Below, piece after piece: positions 1 through 14,521 of a stretch of DNA of 60,000 nucleotides. Under the pieces are notes generated by a model. The model was not told where the DNA came from. It saw only the letters and a list, made by a program, of their open reading frames with translations, and ran no database searches. Each line of letters begins with the position of its first letter. Position 1 is the stretch's first letter. The translations under genes and the position numbers were made by a program. The DNA is from Membranipora membranacea (lineage: Eukaryota > Bryozoa > Gymnolaemata > Cheilostomatida > Membraniporidae), in assembly GCA_914767715.1 (NCBI GenBank), contig OU612073.1, positions 13,456,001 through 13,516,000 of the forward strand, in the 5' to 3' direction.

Positions 1-3000
1 AATGTGGTGGAGCAAACCCTCTTATGAGGCTGGCAGGTCACATGACCCACGACCAAAGCAGACAACAAGATGGGTTACAGTCAGGCAGAACTTCCCGTGG
101 AATCGTGCAGGAGGAACAGGTAATATTCTTAAAAGGCTTGCAAAAACAGGTGATCATGGCCAGGGAAGCGTTTGGCTTTAGTATTTAAGACACTCATTTA
201 AGTTTTTTATGAGACATGATGGCGCTATGCCTTCCTTAATAGGGCATAATATTGGCTGTGAAAAGCAGCTTATTTACTTTTCCATTCACTTTATTGGCAT
301 CTAATATTCTCGGATTGTAGGGAAGCATATCCACCACACCAAAAATTGCCTAGACCCAGATTGTCACAAGGACAGGTGTTCAACTATCCAGCAGTATATG
401 TCATTCAGCAGATTTTCACAAAAAATTGTGAAAATTCTTGAATTCCCAGTGACAGCAGGTTAATTATAATATTTAAGAGATTAAAGCATCCATGAAATTA
501 AGATTGGGATTATCAAAGCTGTTTCTCCAGCTAATCAGCTTCAAAACAAGTCCAAATTGACTCTCTCGGACCACTACTGTTGTGTTATGAGGGGCTAAAG
601 TCGGCCCTTTCAATATTCGCTCGTGAAATCGGAAAGCCTGGGTGTAAGGTCACATCAGGGTTTTTGGCCGATATTCGACATTTTTTTTATATGGAACTAT
701 TAAAGTGAAACCAACTTTTTCCTTCACAAATTATGCGTTTATCACTTTCAATTTTGCTTTGGATTAATCTCTATGATGACATGACCTACGTTGGATTTCA
801 TCTCGTTTCATCAAATTTTAACGAAATTAAACGAGTGCAAAGTTTCTAATGGTAGACATATACGCAAAATGACATCATATCCCCTTGCGCAAAGCTCGCG
901 AGCGAACCTCAGTGAGGCCTTACTTTGATAAGACGTAACTTCAGTCCTAGTTGACCAATTGGGCTGTTCTTGGGCTCACTCTAAAGCTTATAAGCTGGAG
1001 CTGTTCCCTTAATTACTTTGAGGTTTATTTCATGGATGCTTTAACCTGGTCTTCCTGAGAGCTTGAGGTTGAAGTTACATTGGGAATGTTGTAAGCATGC
1101 ATCATTGCGCAGCTCAAACCATACAATCGGTGTCCAAAGCCTAATGAAAGGTTTAAGGTTTAAAATTCTAACTACTTGTCATTTTTACAACAGATGGTAA
1201 ATGAGTTCCTATCTGAGCAGCAGAATAGACGACAGATAGTTCCTCAGAGCTTTAATATGGCAGGTTTGCTCCAGGAAATGAGACAAATCGATGAAGCCCA
1301 GGTCTATCAGCAAGCAACCCCTCAGAGAGGTATACATATACATCGTCACTGTATGATCACTTGTTTTGTGGCTTTGGTTACCAAAATGAATCTAAAGCTT
1401 TCAGATCAGGTGTACAGTTAACAAATCAAGTTAAATATATAACAGGGTCTGTTGAAGTGGGACTGGAACAATCTGCTTATCAATCATTAAGGTAATATCA
1501 AAGACCGATCTGAATATCAACATATCATATACCGTTGGAAAGCTGCCGAGCTACTGAAAATGAATATCTATACAAAAACTCAATCCGATGACATTGTGTC
1601 ATTTTAGGGAGGAAATGAGGCAGAAAACGCTGTTTTTGTCAACGTAGATGGAGGAGTAAAATTAATTGCAAGAAATTTCAAAACAGGTGGAATGTATACT
1701 TTGAGATTCCGTTCATAGTAAAATTTGATTTTCTTTGATATATGACTACTCTAAATTGACTTTTTACGTCACGCCCTACAATGCATTTTTTTGTGAAGCC
1801 GTAAAAATATATGAAATTTCAATCATTAATTCAGAACAGGTCATAGACTCGAAACAAAATTAATTATGATTTTCTTTTAGAGTACTCTTCAAATGTGATA
1901 CACATTGACTTTCAACAACTTAGCTTGCATATTGCAATGACAGTAGACTCTCGAATACAGTTAATATTTTCGCCACTTTTGCATAAAGTCAAACATTTTG
2001 CCCAAATGACCAATATTGTGGCCAAACGAAGTCCTTTTGAAAGTTCTCACATACGAAGCCGCTTTCATTAACCTTACTGCACACAGGAAATGACAAGAGA
2101 ATTTTTCACTGCATCTTCATTTTTCTTGAATTTAACGCAAAAGAATGCCCAACAACACCTCATAAGTCCCAAAAAATAGCTGTTTTTTGCCATTCTCTAA
2201 CGTTAAATTCGAGAAAAATGAACGTGCAATGAAAAATTCTGTTGGCATTTCCTGTGTGCACCATTGTTAATGAAAGCGGCTTCGTATGTGGGAATTTTCA
2301 AAAAAACTTTGTTAGGCCACAATAATGGTCATTTGGACAGCATGTTTGACATTATGCAAAAGTGGCGAAAGTATTAGCTGTGTTAGAGAGTCTACTGTCA
2401 TTGCAATATGCAAGCTAATTTGTTGAAAGTCAATGATTATGATATTTGAAGAGTACTCTAAGGGAAAATCATAATTAATTTTGTATCGAGCCTATTGTCT
2501 GTTCTGAATTAATGATTGAAATTTCACATATTTTTACGGCTTCACAAAAAAATGCATTGTATGGCGAGACATAAAAAGTCAATTTAGAGTAGTCATATAA
2601 AGAAAGAAACAAGGAGAATCAAATTTTACTATGAACGCAAACTCTAAGTATACGTTCCACCTGTTTTAAAATTTCTTGCAATTTATTTGACTCCTCCATC
2701 TGCATTGACAAAAACAGCATTTTCTGCCTCATTTCCTCCCTAAAATGACACAACGTCATCAAGATCAAGTTTTCGTTTAGATATTCATTTTCAGTAGCTC
2801 GGCAGCTGTACAACGGTATATGATATGTTGATATTCAGATCGGTCTTTGACATTACCATAAACCATTTTTCATCATGCTCGCTCTAGCACCTGTAAACTT
2901 TGGTCTATTCATTTCTTCAAATGTGTGCCAGTGAGCTTGTCAACCATGTAAAGCAACCTGATATCTGCTCTTTAGGTTAACATCATGACTGTGTCTGATT

Positions 3001-6000
3001 AGTCTCACAAATTAAATCTATTCAAGACAAATTTTGACAGCAAACTTTTTGAGTCAGAACGATACAGCCAGAACAACGGCAAAGACTTTAATTGATTCCA
3101 TACATGTTTACTGTCGCACACAAAAATTGTTAGGATAGGTGAAGGGTATGTTATTTGTGTTCAAATAGTCATACGGAATAAGATTTAATCTGGAGATTTA
3201 CTAATTATCTGGACCCTATTTTGACCCAGCTGTTCTTTAGTATAAGCTGTTGCTCTTTTTGCAGTTCATATCATGAGGTCAGCATTGGCAGGATTGTTTA
3301 TACTGTTGATGTGCCTAATTATCTTTCAATTGCTTGTCAATAACCATTAGCTAGTAAAACATGTCACATTGAGTTAATTGAATTTGAAAAGCAGTGAAGT
3401 CTCATTCATAACAATATGCACTCTAATATATCAAAGTTGACAAGGTAGCTATGCTTAGGTAACCTTGAGCGAGGGGCTTATGTGTTCCAGTTATTTAGGT
3501 AACAGCTAAATTAATTAAAGGTTGGGAAAGGTTCACTGGTACCCTCAATTGCAGTCTCCTTCTGTGGAAATCAGAGGGAAAACCACTCCTTCCACCAGAT
3601 AATTTGCATTAACAATCAAAGTACTGGGTCCTAATCATTACGCTATCACATGCAGTTTTTCTTGTGGGAAGAAGAGGAGGAAACACAGAGACAGATGTTC
3701 ATTTTTCCCGGGTTGAGGTATAAATTGTTTGGAAATGTAAAGGCATAAATTGTATAGTACAGATGCAGTATGTTTATTTATATAATATTTTGTCTTTAAC
3801 ACTACCTTTCATAGCGCCTGCAGTAGCTGAGTTGGCCTCACATGCAAACTGGGCTCAGGAGTTTCTAGCTAATGAGAAGTTACAGCCTGAACTGGCAGCT
3901 GATTTTGATTCAGTCACACATATAACACATCAGCAGCAGAAGCCCCAGTTTTCTGCTGGACCGATGTTACCACAGCGACATATGATGCCTCCTAGACTAG
4001 CCATGTCACAGCACTGGTGGGTGATCCCTCATGTCTACACCAAATGAATGAGGAGCATTCAACATTGGTATCGTTCTACTCCTTTTGAAAATTTAGTTAA
4101 TGTGTCATTTAGTGTCCAAGTTGATAATAACGAATGTTTACAAAACTGAGAAATGGGAAATAACGCTGAAATAACAGGAAAAAGTTATGAAATGAGGGAT
4201 AAATTTTATATAAAATGGTAAAATAATTCAGCTTACTCTGCAGTTTAAGATATGACATTGATGGATAATATGTGAAAAAATGAACATGATTGACATTAAT
4301 TAGCCAAGGAGTTATGAGTGAAACACCATGTTGGTTCTACGGTAGTAATTCTGCAAATGGTTAAAGTGGGACAATAGGGGTTGTTTTCTCCAGAGGGCGA
4401 AACTGTTATTATTTTACTTCTCTCTAATACAGCTTATTAGTCGGATTTATAGAAAAGCTTATAGCTGCAAAGTCAACAGTGTCTAATATCATAATTTTCT
4501 TTTTTCCAGGGAGACAAGGCAGCCACCTCCTCTCTCTAAAGAACAGGCTGATGCATGGACTAAACCTTTTGAAGAAAAGAATGATCTAGTCAAGACAGCT
4601 CAAGATTTCCATAACAGCGTCACAGATCCTAAGCTCAAAAACTCTCAAGTATGATCCACTGCTATACTTGGGCATATATTTGATCCAGTTTGACAGTATT
4701 GGAGTTGTGTACCCGCCTTCTATTGACTAAACTTGCTATACACTGCGAGTGTAGAGTGTGTCTTGGCATATATGTTTTGGCAATCTTCAGCTTATCAATT
4801 TTATAATATAGCACCTTAAATAATCCTATAAAGATGATCATGGCTTAAATCTATGCAGATTAATGTACTTGTTGTTGTTATTATATTATATCAATATTTT
4901 TTATTGACGCAAGTTCCTTTGTCCCACTTTAGTTTATGCAGTTTGTCAAAGATATAGCAGATGAGGAGGTTACCATAAAAGGGAACGAAGTCAAACATAC
5001 TCCGTCCAGCAATCCTAAGGCAAAGGTATGTTGGTGACTATTTCTGTGCTAGTATTTTAATAGGTCAATCGATTCTCAGTGCAATCATGGGTAATTTTAC
5101 AAGATATCTACGCAAAATTACACAACACCAAAGTGTATCATGTCTTGCGTGTCAAGATCCTAGACAGGCTAGCATGCTCAGTGAAAGTAGAATTCGATTT
5201 CAAGTACCAACACTTATCTGTGTGTGTTCAGCGTTATGTCATTGCAATACCTTACCAAATTTCAATCAAAATATCCACTTTCTCTAGACAGAAATTGACA
5301 TAAAAATTTAGGATTATCGTGCAACGGTCCTGTTCCTTCATAGCTCATACTTTCACCCATGATATAGGAATATGGATAGTCACCAAATTACTGCGTGGAC
5401 GGAGAGAATTTCTTTTAATGAACCATTCACTTCCACCACACTGACATTGATATAAAACTGTTCAGGATCTTATCTCTTATAATTAGAGTCAATTTAGTAT
5501 AAGACCTAACATGTACCCACCCCTAACCGTGAACTCGGGTTGTCATACAAAATTCCTTGAGATGGTACTCGTACTAAGTGAATTGGTTCACTCTCTATCG
5601 ATAAGAGATAAACATGCAATAGTATATCAAGTCATCAGTGTGCACTTTCACAATGCAGGTTGAGGAATGGGTGAACCAGCACGGACAGACAGCTCAGAAG
5701 ACAGACGCTGACTCGGCAGCGGCAGAGAAATCACTGGCTGATAAGTGGGCTGAGGAGATGTCAGGTGGAGCAGTGAAACCAGCGGAGGAGGACTACTGGA
5801 AAGTACTCGAGCAACAGTGGGAGGATATGTCCAGGTAAGTAACAGTGTGTAGGTCACAATAAATGTAAGTAACAAGGTGTAAGTACGTAAGTAATAGTGT
5901 GTTAGTCGCATTTTGTAAGTCACGCTATGTAAGTAAGAGTGTGTAAGAAGGCCACTCATGCTTTATGTAAACATAACATATAAATACTATTTACATATTA

Positions 6001-9000
6001 ATGGCAAAATACAGGAGTTGTGTCCACAATGTCAGTGGGGGCACGACTTCAAGTTCCATTATGCAAAGATGCTCACAGAAAGAAAGGTTGATATTTACCT
6101 TGTTACAGGGAAGAAGGGGGGCATCCATGGTTAGAATATGAGGCTACTGAACCATACAAGGTAGGTGGGATTGTGTGTGTAATCAGTCTATGCATAATAA
6201 CCAGCAGTCATAAAATAAGAAAAGCTTTCATTGTGGCAAAAGCCATATAGGCCTATTTAACTCAATTCATGAGTAAATTTTTTGCCCGAACAGTACAACA
6301 GAATCGTATGGGTATGAAAATTGATATTTTTCCCCAGTGAACCTGACTTCAGGGGATCAGTGACACATTAAACTCGATGGTACTACTTTAAATATATATA
6401 TGAACAGTTTTATTTGCATTCATCATCCGTAAACGTTCTCCCTGATGTGCCAAAAAAAACTTAAACCAAATATAAAATCTTAAGAAAGCATTACTAACTC
6501 AATTCACCGAAAATAAATGTCAAATGAGTATGTCAGTTTGAATTAATGTTTTTAAATGCCAATTTGAATGCTATTTTAACTGTATGAGGTGCTCTTATAC
6601 GCTTTTGTTTAGTGATCATGGTGTATGTAGCATAGTTTCTTACCGTACCATTACTTCTGTTATTGATGACTGTAGGTATATAGGTTTGAAGAGGATAACC
6701 CTTTGATAAACCACGAGAATCCGTTTGGTGAGGGGTTAAAGCGGCTCGCGCACGGTGACATTCCTAACGCTGTGCTTCTGTTCGAGGCAGCTGTGCAGAA
6801 AAATCAAGATCATGTAGAGGCGTGGCAGTATTTGGGTACAAGTCAGGCTGAGAACGAACAGGAACCTCATGCTATCGCTGCTCTAAAGAGGTAAGTCTTG
6901 AGAGAAACTGACAAAGAAACTGAAGCGCTCAATCTCCTCACACATAACTTTTAAAAGCGCTCAAACCTCTGTAGGGGCTTCCTGTAGTTTGACAAGACAT
7001 GTTTTTAACTTGTTCTAGAATAGCAGTTACATGTGTAACAAACTGTTTTCTAATGCTGAACTTTCAGCGCTAGTTTCTTTGGTAAGCATTAGAACCTTCG
7101 GTCAGTTTCCTTGTGTGGGTCGGGTGTCAGTAGGAATTGGTGATGGTTACGAGACTAATTTACTGATAACTTGATAATACTGGCCTGCTTAAAAGTTTGT
7201 CCTTGGGTTTTATTCCAGAAAAATCTTGAAATGAAAATGAAATGTCACTGCAACCTTGAGAGTTTCCGCCGCATATGTATATGGAGAAAACAGTGTGTTC
7301 TACTTATGTGCCTGTTATTGTAGTTTAAGTTGTAAAGGTTTTATGTGAGGAGATTAAGCGCTGCCGCACACTTCCTGCGTTAGTTTGATGAAGCACTCGA
7401 GCTACTCTAATACCCTCTCAAGTTCAGAACATGTTTTGCTAAAACCTAACACCTTAGAGCATTTCTATTTTCCAAGTAATCAGAGTAATTGATTTTCTTA
7501 GATAGCTGTTTGTTACCTGTCCGCTGCTATTTGATTGTAACTGTTGAGCTTTATTTCAGCAACTAGATTATGGTTAGTTTTTAACATCTCCAAAGCTATT
7601 TTTCTAATATTGACCACACTGAATATGTAAAATATATCGCTACTCTCTACGGACCTAAATTGACCATTGACTCGTTGTTGATATTTTTAAGATGACAGGT
7701 TTGACCATACACTATCAAACTCTTGACCCTTTAATATCAAAGGAATAACAATGTTTTCTGGGTAATACTTATGGTAATATAATTCTGATTTCTGCACTAA
7801 ACATAGCCATAAAGATCAGTTACACATTCCCTATTGACCATCTTGTTGCAGGTGTTTGGAGTTACAGCCGAATAATTTGACAGCGTTGATGGCTCTCTCA
7901 GTATCATATACAAATGAGTCACTACAAACACACGCCTGTCAGTCACTGGTTGAATGGATCAGACAGAACCCTAAATACAGTAGAATATTACCTGCTGATG
8001 GAGCTGAGGCACAGAGAACCTCTTCATCATATATGACTCAGTGAGTTTCAGCCATGAAACCAAAAACTATATGGTGCATATTATAAGATGTGGTAGTAGT
8101 AATAATGATAGTTTATTTAAATTTAATATGAACATTATTATTATAATTATGCCTTATAGTTAGGAATCCATTAAGTTTATTAGTATTGTTGGCTAATGTC
8201 CTGCTGGAGAACATGTAAAACGCCGTTAATCTAGAGCCGCAAGCAATTATATAAGTAATTGTATCAATATATGCAGATACTGTATGGTATCAGCAGCATA
8301 TGTATAGATTTCTCTATTCTTCTTCTCTAAGCCTATATTGGAGAACGGTGTTTTTTCGCCTCACAGAATAACACCATTTTCATCTAATTTATACAACTAA
8401 TAATCATGATGAGATTCTAGTTGTCTGATAATTACGACATGACATTGTGTCAGCAGCCTTTACGGGTACAATGACCATTGTAAGCTCTAGAAATAGACCA
8501 AAAATGAACTATGATAAACTCCATAATAGCAATTATCCCATGTCCCATGGTACATCGTACATGCATAAAAATGATAGAAACATTGTGAGATCGTAAATGG
8601 AGATTTGATTGGCTGATTGGAATAGACCAGCTTCCGATCAGCTGCGTCTTGTTTCTTTGGTGGTCATGGAATGTTCCAACAGCTCACTGGTGTCGTGGTA
8701 TGTGCCAAAGTTTCACTGCGATATAAAATCTGTATACCATGTGCATATAACTAATACCTAATATACCTATTTCATATCCCTGTATTGAATACAAATTGAC
8801 AGTTTGTGAAAATTGTGAGTACCCAATAGGATTTCACTGATTCTTGGAATGACTTAATTAGCATATGTATGTATTTACTTACAGAGAATTACACGACCAG
8901 GTGAGAGGATACTTCCTGAGAGCTATCAAACTTTCTCCAGGTGATATCGACCCTGATGTGCAGGTTAGTACACTGAACTGTTAATCTGGTCTGAGAGGTT

Positions 9001-11883
9001 CTCTCATTTCTCTCTCTCATTTTGTAGACCATACCCATCACATAACACGTAATTCGAGGCATTCTGTCCCAAAATCTCTACCATGAATGAAATACAGTTT
9101 ACAACATAGGGTACAAAAATTCCGGCCGATTTGATAACTTGTACTTTGCCGCCCTTATTTGAAAGCACTCACACGGTGATCGTTATCCACTACCGGAACT
9201 ATCATTGCCAGCAATTGCCGCTTGCTTAAATATTCACAGTCTAGTTCTGGTGTTAATAACTCTGGCGCTCGGATGTCGATACCCATTGTCACTTAGCTTT
9301 CAGTTAGTTCTGATGTACTCTTTTCCCTCAGCGTCCAGGGAATTGAGTTTATTCAAAACATGAAAATCACTGCGGATCAAATCATACTGACCCAATATTT
9401 ACCTCTGATTTAAAGTCGCTCTCAATGATAACTTTATGATTAATTGTAGTGTGGATTGGGAGTACTGTTCAATCTCTCAGGGGAGTACGATAAGGCTGTT
9501 GACTGCTTTAGAACAGCATTACAGATCAACCCAAAGGTAGCTAACATCTCTAACATTCATGTGGTGATCAAAATCAATAATCTAGCTCTTGGCATCGCGT
9601 CAGCAATAATAGCTGATCCTGGTAAAACGCTATCTCTCTGTGACTTTAGCGATATATATACTTTTATTGTCATTCTACATCATCTTTAGGAATGTTTTTC
9701 ATGCAGTGACAGAACAAAAAAGAAAAAACTTAAGCGGAGAGAAAAAATACTCAAGTAACAAGAATTAATAGGATATAAAGTGCTTTGATAGTTGTTGTTT
9801 AAAATGAGTGAGTTTGGTTGCTGAGCGTATCTGAATTGGTAAAGAGTTAAAAGTTGTAGTGATTTTTTGTCTTAATTGATCAGTGTGATAATGTAATCGG
9901 TATCTGTCTCTAAAAAAGGTTTTAGAGCTAGCTGGAATAAAGCCTTCCAAAAGAAAGTCAGGTGCAATCAAATGCAAAATTTGGAAACCAAAAATACAGG
10001 TGAAATGACCAGCAAGGAGAGGAAAAGGAATCAGACCAAGAGATGTATGTAAATCTCTTGTATGTATTAGATGATATGGTATGTGGCTGACATTTGCTAT
10101 TAGGCGGAAAGCCCTCTTTTGGAGCAAGTATATTCTTTCAAGAATATATTGTGGTGATAGGTTGCCATATATGCGGATGCCATATATCATATGACAAAAG
10201 ACATACTGGAAATAAAAGTTACGAGATGATTTACTATCTAGGAATGCCCTGCATTTCTGGAATAATGCCAAACTTTTGTTTATTTTGATGCAAATCTGGT
10301 CTACATGATCGTCCCATGTCAATGAGTCATTCAAAGTAAAACCAAGGAGTTTGGTATTGGCATTTCGGTTTAGTTTGTTATGGTTAATTTTTAGATCTAA
10401 ATCTAGAGATGTGGCTCTATGAGAGGGTTGTACAAGCATATAGTGAGATTTTTTTATGTTTATCAACATCCTATTATTCCTACACCAACTTTCTATCAAG
10501 TGTAGATCAGTATCACATAAATCATTAAGTGTATCAAAGTTGTCAGATTTTGATACGAAAACTGTATCATCAGCGTAGGCAAATGCCTTGGAATGTAATG
10601 TGTAGGATAAAAGATCATTGACGTATATGAGGAATAAACTTGGTGCCAGAATTGAGCCTTGGGGGACACCAATGTCTATTGGAAGAATTTTTGAACTTTT
10701 TGCACCTTGTTGTATAGCTACAAATTGTGTCCTATCTGTTAGGACACAATTAGCTAGTGTAGCGATGACACAATTTAGCGATGACAGCTGAATGTTATGG
10801 TGAACTTTGTGATGCCCAACAGCAAAGATCAAACATTGCGATAGGCTGGTTGTTTTTTAGATTTTACAGAGTATCTCACTTTTCTGCCTTATAACTTGAT
10901 ATTCAAAAATTTTATTGAAATGTTTGTAATTCTGTCAATTCTGCCAATTCATATAGATAAATTTATTCTTTTGAAATTGTATTTCATCATTGATTGAAAT
11001 ATTATACCATGTATTTATCAGGACTCCCTATTGTGGAATAGACTGGGAGCTACACTAGCTAATGGTCAGCGCAGTGAGGAGGCTGTTGAAGCGTACCGAA
11101 ATGCACTTGGGCTATCACCTGGATTTATACGATCTCGGTATAACTTGGGAATAGCATGTATAAACTTGGGTGCCCACAGGTAGGCAATGTACACATAGAA
11201 ATGGGAATTTTAATTATTGAACCTACAATATAATAGAATCGCAATGTTGCTGTCAATATAGCAAAAGGGGTTTTATATCTTTGGGCACACACCTGGGAGA
11301 GATAGGGAGGAAGTATATTGACTAAGATTCAGAACATGTGTAGGATTGTAAATTTTACCATCACCACCCCTCCCCACACTTTGTCTAGCTTCGCTAAAAA
11401 AGAACATGCAGCAGCAAACCATAAAGAGTAATATTGTGAGCCCTGTTTATGTATTCTACAATATCTATCTGTATATGTGGGGATGTTATATAGCGTTGGG
11501 ACTTAGTATACAGTATCTCAGTGAGCCTGTTTGCCGTCACTCTCTGCTCAATACGACTTCAAACGTATTGATCCTGTCTGCCCTGCTTAGTAAAATCCGT
11601 CACGAGTCTAATTATATTAATTACATTGATTTATATAATTGACTGGTTCTTTTGTGATAAAACTGTTTGTATTATATTTTATAGTGAGGCAGTAGAGCAT
11701 TTTCTACAAGCTCTGAACATGCAGAGGCGAGGTGAAGGCCCACGAGGAGAGAAGTCGGCCATGTCAGACAACGTCTGGTCTACTCTGCGTATGACACTGT
11801 CATTAATGGGTCGTCCTGACTTATATAAAACGTGTGAGAAGCGTGACCTAGATTTACTGAATAAGGAATTCAGTATCAGCTAG
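1..11883 (+). CDS. PEX5: PEX5, peroxisomal targeting signal 1 (PTS1) import receptor, 5' partial
   Basis: Cycling receptor that binds C-terminal SKL-type signals in the cytosol and docks at the peroxisome membrane. Thirteen coding exons join in frame: 1-119, 1194-1329, 3815-4016, 4510-4648, 4933-5025, 5659-5834, 6109-6160, 6676-6890, 7852-8040, 8885-8963, 9450-9536, 11022-11179 and 11685-11883 (stop TAG). That gives 613 residues; animal PEX5 is about 600-640, so only the first few residues lie left of the window. The first exon opens with [13 protein letters not shown], including the conserved N-terminal cysteine that is monoubiquitinated during recycling. WxxxF/Y-type PEX14/PEX13-binding motifs follow (WAQEF in exon 3, WTKPF in exon 4, others in exons 6-7). 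Exons 8-13 encode the TPR domain, with signatures such as [31 protein letters not shown] and [14 protein letters not shown]. Introns carry a fold-back element and an antisense retrotransposon fragment, neither touching an exon. Confidence 0.97.
1489..2864. repeat. Giant fold-back (snap-back) element in PEX5 intron 2
   Basis: The left arm (about 1489-2170) and right arm (about 2190-2864) are near-perfect inverted copies. For example GACCGATCTGAATATCAAC at 1504 reappears as its complement near 2830, and the block with TTGCAATATGCAAGC occurs in both arms. The ends share TAATRTCAAAGACC. No transposase frame is visible, so this is probably a non-autonomous fold-back DNA transposon. Its transcript would form a hairpin with arms of about 680 nt. 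Short open frames inside it are arm copies, not genes. Confidence 0.8.
5835..5950 (+). repeat. Minisatellite of GTAAGT-containing units directly after the PEX5 exon 6 donor
   Basis: The real 5' splice site GTAAGT is at 5835. Five more perfect GTAAGT hexamers follow at about 5865, 5879, 5887, 5915 and 5929, embedded in a degenerate repeat of the type GTAAGTAACAGTGTGTAAGT. The array seems to have grown from the donor site itself. Confidence 0.75.
9760..10835 (-). mobile_element. 5'-truncated non-LTR retrotransposon, reverse transcriptase C-terminal half
   Basis: A single 355-codon frame antisense to PEX5, in the intron between exons 11 and 12. It starts inside the reverse transcriptase: [20 protein letters not shown], then the catalytic box FAYADDTVF, then the thumb-type [17 protein letters not shown]. 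It ends with a C-terminal region ([18 protein letters not shown]) typical of Jockey/CR1/Rex-like elements. The endonuclease and the N-terminal half of the polymerase are missing, as expected for 5' truncation. The frame is still open, so the insertion is fairly young. A diverged relative lies at about 57.0-57.8 kb. The clade call is tentative. Confidence 0.9.
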
Positions 11884-14521
11884 TAATGTTTTTTTTCTAT
11901 AAATTAAGATGCATATGCATATCCCTGACACTCAATTTTAGGACAGCTATGATGAGGATTATGCAACTACAACCAGGCTGTAATAGAGGCAGGGGGTGCT
12001 AACTGGTATTTAGTAGGTTTGGGGGTATTTACTGGTCTAATACCAATACATCCACTTAATGGCTTCTTTGATGCCATTATCTAGCTCAATTTTCTTTACT
12101 TGCTGACTGACCTCTGGGCTGTGAAATTGTTATTTTAATTGCGCAACATCTACCTGATAATTTTTTGATTATAAAAAAAGACTCAACTAATTGCTAATAC
12201 TGCTACTAACTAGGTATTGCTAATATCCTTGATCATGACATTAATTCCAAAGTTTTACTCACCTGAACTGATAATTGTGCTGCTGGCCCCAGAATGATTT
12301 TTAAAGAGCAGCATTGAATATTTCTGTGCTCTGGACTAACTATAAACCCAACTATACAACCTCAGTGTCAATCATCTCAATTGCTTCTTACTTAGTATTT
12401 TGAGATTTTCTATTTTTGAATACAGTCATGACTAAATTATCAAATTTAGCTAGCTTTATTATACAAAAAAATCAATGATGCTTGAATTGTAAATATTTTG
12501 TGGTTGTGAATGCTCATAAAATCAGTTGGCCAGCTGAATCGGAATATAACACACTCAGCTAGCTGCTGACAAATTCATCCAAAGCTTCATGTATGTCTCT
12601 AAAAGGGCAGATTTCAGCTAACCAGGGGTCAGCCCTAATTCTCAGAATTTTATCTATCTGTTGGGACTGAAATCGACCTGCTCTAATTCCTCTGGGTTTC
12701 AGCGCTGGTGGGCGTAAAAACCAAGCGAAGTTTATTTACATGCCTTTAGTGGCCATAATTTGTGTTTAACCCTTTACTCTCAGGGTTCAAAATATTTGCG
12801 CCAATCAGAAGCTGAACAACTGTGTTTAATTGAACACAAATAAATAGTTAAAACTTTAATAAGTGTACTTGAGGAAAGTTGAAATTGAATTGATATCCTC
12901 TAGGGAATCTATTTTGCTCACTACCGGTGCTAATTTTACATTAACGCAATTGTTCATGTTATTGACAGTGCAATCCTCACATAACATGGCTCACTATACA
13001 TAGCCTCAGGCTCTCGCAGTCTCATAAATTTGTCGATAGGGGAAGCGTCTATCAAGGAGTCCTTGCTTCTATTTATGAAACAGATGATTATCAATGAGCT
13101 ATGATGTTGCAAAAAAACAAAAGTACAGGCAGCATTTGCTGCTGGATATGTGACATTTGTTGTGGAATCTTTGAAAAGTTCATTTTCTAAAGTGATAACT
13201 ACTCTGAAGGCTTCAATATCCTCATTTGCAAGCAGAATATGAACCCTGCATATGCATGGTGAAGTCTATTTAATGAACTTTAGTCTGGTCTTCAGACGTC
13301 AAGAAACAGCCTCCAATAAGAGCCAATAGAACGGTGGCAAGATTCCATCACGCTAAATTTTTAGATTCCAACATAAAAAATTTCAAAAACCTTCATTATA
13401 ATTCTCATTAAAATAATGAGGCTGTAAAGACGGTGGGACACCTAGGTCCACCCTGAGATAATCAGTCTGCCAAACATCCTGTCTAATTTCCATGATGTCA
13501 TATCAGCGCCTCCCTACTCCTAATCCTTTCCCTGTAAAACTGCTGCATGGTCCTCAGTCTGACTTGCTATTTACAATGCTATACGTTGACAGCAGCCCAC
13601 GCTGCTGACATTGTGACATTCATAGCACTGTGAACAGTATCTCATTACAGGAGTGATAATAAACATATAAGCGGAATGGATGATGTTGTAATCGCTCTGT
13701 AATATAGGTAATCAATATTTCTGACGCAGACAATCAGGCATACTGTGGACTTAGTTAGAGAACAACACCTCTACTCGCAGCAAACAGAATCAGCAGCTAG
13801 AGGAACTCGCATCAGCACAGAGAGCAAGTCCTGGAACATCAGCCATTTTCTGTACAAAACATCAACAATATATCTACAGTGGTGGGATTTTGCAGGTTGG
13901 TTATTCGTCAACAATTGCGTGGTTTATGCTTTGATTTTGTCATAAAATCTTCATATGTCGCAATAGACATAGAAGTGTCCATAATTTGTAGCAATGTATC
14001 AAAAATAATTTCAGGCTTTTTGCAATGTGCATTAACGCTATTGTATTTTTTTGCATTAACATGTATCATGTTGTGGGTAAATCAGTCAATACAGGGAAAA
14101 AAATGATGAAATTTTGCTTTTAAAACTGACCCATACCACTTTGGTGCTTGAGTTATCATTTACCCCTACGCCTTTAACATACCCCTCCCCCAGATATCAT
14201 ATTACTGGAAATGTCGCATGAAATTTGAGAGTTTGATATGAGATAAGAGCAATCTTTTATTGTGTTGTTTGCACATAGATGCATCTGATGACTCAAGGAG
14301 CCAATAAATATGCATCGCAAACAAAGTCTTCTAAAATCTCAAACATTTCAACAGAAGGGCGTAATACGCAACTCACTGGAGATTTCATTCATGTCTAAAT
14401 CTGTGTTATTGTCATTTTAGACGACAGCATATGAGAAGAAGTGTCCCTGACTACGAAATCTTTCTGGAGAAACTTTTGGATCGCTATCACACCTGACTGA
14501 GAGAGCTTGCCACGAGTGACC
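11884..14521. other. Intergenic stretch, no gene seen
   Basis: Between the PEX5 stop and the start codon of the precursor gene. Frames are short and show no known motif. A 66-codon frame at 13745 has a glutamine/serine-rich start and could overlap a 5' untranslated exon of the next gene, but no splice pair or homology supports it. The PEX5 3' UTR must lie at the left end; I see no clear canonical polyadenylation signal in its first 100 bases. Confidence 0.5.

Noticed and set aside
2619-2813. A 64-codon - strand gene in PEX5 intron 2
   Set aside because: It lies wholly within one arm of the fold-back element, and the other arm has it broken.
13745-13945. A separate small gene or the first coding exon of the precursor gene
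   Set aside because: The start codon at 14522 already gives a proper signal peptide; this frame has no homology and no clear donor in phase.
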